NCBI GenBank assembly: GCA_029259775.1
Contig: JAJDEN010000009.1
Span: 1 to 32,446, forward strand
Reading direction: 5' to 3'
From: Planctomycetota bacterium
GTDB taxonomy: Bacteria > Planctomycetota > PLA2 > JAEUHO01
DNA length: 32,446 nt
Shown here: positions 30,914-32,446 of the stretch, one piece after another
Layout: each line of letters starts with the position of its first letter
Numbering within the stretch: the stretch's first letter is position 1
The notes under the pieces: generated by a model
Database searches by the model: none
Told to the model about the DNA's origin: nothing
What the model saw: only the letters and a program-made list of their open reading frames with translations
Translations under genes and position numbers: made by a program

Positions 30914-31198
30914 ATGTCAACTACTGATCGTCCGCTCTGCATCTACTGCGCCCAGCGCCCCACCGGGTCGCGGGAGGACCTGCTGCCGCGCGCCCTCGGG
31001 ACGTTTCCTCGGACGCAGGAGTGGTGCCGCAGAGATGTCCTCTGCGGCGAATGCAATCACACGTTCACGGGAGTGCTCTACGACCGCCTGTTCCGCCGCG
31101 GCCCGTACAGCATTGACAGGATGCTGCTCCCGGTCGGCATTGGACAGCGTGGACGATGCCCGTCTGCCTTGCATGTCGCCGCGACTGGTGTGGCGTAG
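30914..31198 (+). CDS. HNH-like zinc protein, probably truncated
   Basis: 94 residues from ATG 30914. CIYC at residues 9-12 and CGEC about 34 residues later give two C-x-x-C pairs, with GSREDLLPRALG between them and CNHTFTGVLYDRL after. That is the pattern of the HNH_5-type zinc-stabilised nuclease domain (C-x-x-C ... R-E-H-x-I-P ... C-x-x-C-N). The usual histidine of R-E-H is here an aspartate (RED), so nuclease activity is doubtful. After PYSIDRMLLPVG the sequence loses character, and family members are mostly longer than 200 residues, so this is probably a broken gene. It follows the recombinase by 29 bp on the same strand. Confidence 0.55.
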   Translation: MSTTDRPLCIYCAQRPTGSREDLLPRALGTFPRTQEWCRRDVLCGECNHTFTGVLYDRLFRRGPYSIDRMLLPVGIGQRGRCPSALHVAATGVA

Positions 31199-31345
31199 CA
31201 GTCAGGGTTGGGTGTCTTCAAGGAGGGTCGGTGAGCCGCGCTCGCCAGGGCTGCAATCCACGTTGCACCGCAGGCGCGCAGCGTGGGGGGCAGGACACGA
31301 AGAAACCACGACACCCGAGGTGAGAGGCGTGCCGCGTTGCAGTGG

Positions 31346-31804
31346 CTATCCGATGACGCGCCCGATCTTCAGGCGAAGCCCAACGTCACGACCTTCGACA
31401 GGTGCGAAGAACGTCTTGACCCACACATGCGGCGAGCCTTCGACCATGAGTTGCCAGACTTCGGATGACTGCTCCGCCGGGATCCAACCGAGTTGCGCCT
31501 TCCTCCGGCCGAAGAGCCCGCGGGAGATGCCCATGACGCGCACGGCTGTTGCGTCGTACTTGTTGCGGTGATCCTGCTCGAGGTAGATGCCGCGGCCCTT
31601 GTCCGTGATCCACTTCATGATCTCGCGCGCGTACCCGCGGCGCGAGGTGCCAGCGACTGACACGTCGTTGAGTTCGACCTTTGCCGTCTTTGGCACGGGG
31701 TCGCAGACGCGCAGGTACGACTTCGCGTCACCTGGCAGTTTGTACAGTTCGCCGGGCTCAGCGTCTGCGTGCGCGCCCGCATAGACGAACTTCAATCGTC
31801 CCAT
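31346..31804 (-). CDS. HIRAN-domain protein
   Basis: 152 residues from ATG 31804, with GGAGG 6 nt upstream. The block VAGTSRRGYAREIMKWI then LEQDHRNKYDATAVRVMG and LGWIPAEQSSEVW is the HIRAN fold: a V-x-G-x-x-x-R start, E-x-x-N-x-Y/x-D-x-x-A-V-x-V middle and G-x-I-P-x-E end. In eukaryotic HLTF/Rad5 it binds DNA 3' ends; bacterial stand-alone HIRAN proteins are of unknown role but often lie near helicases or nucleases. The N-terminal 45 residues are another small segment (KFVYAGAHADAEPGELYKL). Confidence 0.82.
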   Translation of the reverse strand: MGRLKFVYAGAHADAEPGELYKLPGDAKSYLRVCDPVPKTAKVELNDVSVAGTSRRGYAREIMKWITDKGRGIYLEQDHRNKYDATAVRVMGISRGLFGRRKAQLGWIPAEQSSEVWQLMVEGSPHVWVKTFFAPVEGRDVGLRLKIGRVIG

Positions 31805-32040
31805 TCCACACCTCCACTCCGCGAACCTACGATCGCAGGGTGGGGGACGTCAAGGCATGGAGAGAGCCCGCCTCCCCCAATGATTGACGCGCCGCCTTGT
31901 AGTAGTTCCCCGCTGTCGCGGTCGATCTTCAATCCGGGCCCGACGCCAGCGCCGTGTGCAAGACGCTGCGCGTCACATCGAACACCTACTGTGCTGGCGA
32001 TGGCAGTACAACCACGTACGGCCGCGAGGAAGTGAGCAAG

Positions 32041-32328
32041 CTACTCGGAACCGGCCAGCCTTGAGCAGACGTCTTCCAGGTGGGCGCGGGCCTCATCTAG
32101 CAGGCTCTCGGCTTCGTGCGGGTTGCGGGATGAGACATGCAGACACCGGGAGACGGAGGCAAGCTGTGAGGCGGCCAGGCTGTTTCCGCTGGCCAGGGCG
32201 GCGGCACGGGCATCTTCCACCGCCACGAACACCTCGGTGATGTCGCTGGGCAGAGGCGGCAACACCATCGCGAGGCGCCTCACGTCATCCAAGAGCCCGT
32301 TGAGTACGCGCAGATTCTGCGGCAACAC
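32041..32328 (-). CDS. small helical hypothetical protein
   Basis: 95 residues from GTG 32328, with a GGAGG box about 9 nt upstream. Entirely helical by pattern (NLRVLNGLLDDVRRLAMVL; EDARAAALASGNSLAASQL; AESLLDEARAHLEDVCSRL). I recognise no family. The 80-120 bp beyond it to the window end hold nothing I can support. Confidence 0.5.
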   Translation of the reverse strand: MLPQNLRVLNGLLDDVRRLAMVLPPLPSDITEVFVAVEDARAAALASGNSLAASQLASVSRCLHVSSRNPHEAESLLDEARAHLEDVCSRLAGSE

Positions 32329-32446
32329 GACGTCACGCCTCCCCCCCAGTGTTCGCAGCGTAGGTCAGCGCATGGCGACAGTCAGTGCGCAACCGGCTGG
32401 ATCCTGAGACGCCCCTGAGATCGCCCCCCGAACCGGCCCAGATCTC

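Overview
GC-rich window of 32.4 kb (roughly 63-66% G+C by eye) that looks like accessory chromosome from an uncultured Planctomycetota bacterium, or a relative with the same gene style. This is inferred from gene content: squalene-cyclase-like toroid proteins, SUMF1-fold lipoproteins, HEAT and TPR secreted proteins, and ECF sigma factors fused through a membrane span to carboxypeptidase-regulatory-like domains. No rRNA, ribosomal or core-metabolism gene is present, so the lineage is a guess.

Layout. (1) 1-294: the C-terminal end of an rve-type transposase, abutting the truncated 3' end of a toroid-protein gene. (2) 295-8306: eight genes of exported or membrane-anchored proteins on both strands. 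Each intergenic junction from 1.6 to 7.8 kb (except the overlapping pair at 7.34 kb) holds one copy of a 32-bp hairpin repeat, and all six copies point the same way whatever the orientation of the neighbouring genes. This looks like a cassette array, but the repeats are not canonical integron attC sites. (3) 8430-9122: a small serine recombinase (-). (4) 9.2-12.1 kb: a secreted TPR-like protein and an MtfA-like (M90) zinc peptidase with TPRs. (5) 12.6-20.9 kb: two divergent, membrane-tethered sigma factor/CarboxypepD_reg proteins, a 3' half of a tRNA-Gly(CCC), and a HEAT-repeat protein. An approximately 90-bp dispersed repeat precedes and follows the second sigma gene and recurs, shortened, beyond the HEAT gene.

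(6) 21.1-24.3 kb: an IS1595-type transposase remnant, a Panacea-type antitoxin with a probable SH3-fold toxin, a winged-helix-like hypothetical protein, a strong terminator, and a SinR/Cas2-like small protein that is probably frameshifted. (7) 24.3-27.7 kb: a compact phage-like operon of large terminase, ParB-methyltransferase fusion and two related small proteins, with no capsid, portal or tail genes. (8) 28.1-29.9 kb: a two-gene operon of a DUF4062 (TIR/SLOG-like) protein and a HAD phosphatase, a plausible unnamed defence or signalling pair. (9) 30.2-30.9 kb: a second serine recombinase (+), paralogous to the first and in inverted orientation; both share a 27-nt palindrome covering the ribosome binding site and start codon. 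(10) 30.9-32.4 kb: an HNH-like zinc protein fragment, a HIRAN-domain protein and a small helical protein.

Overall the window reads as modular accessory DNA. Single genes or gene pairs are separated by dispersed repeats, transposase remnants, tRNA debris and recombinases. The candidates for something new are the oriented hairpin-repeat cassette array, the DUF4062-HAD pair, the tethered sigma factor pair with its flanking repeat family, and the RBS-sequestering palindrome of the recombinases.
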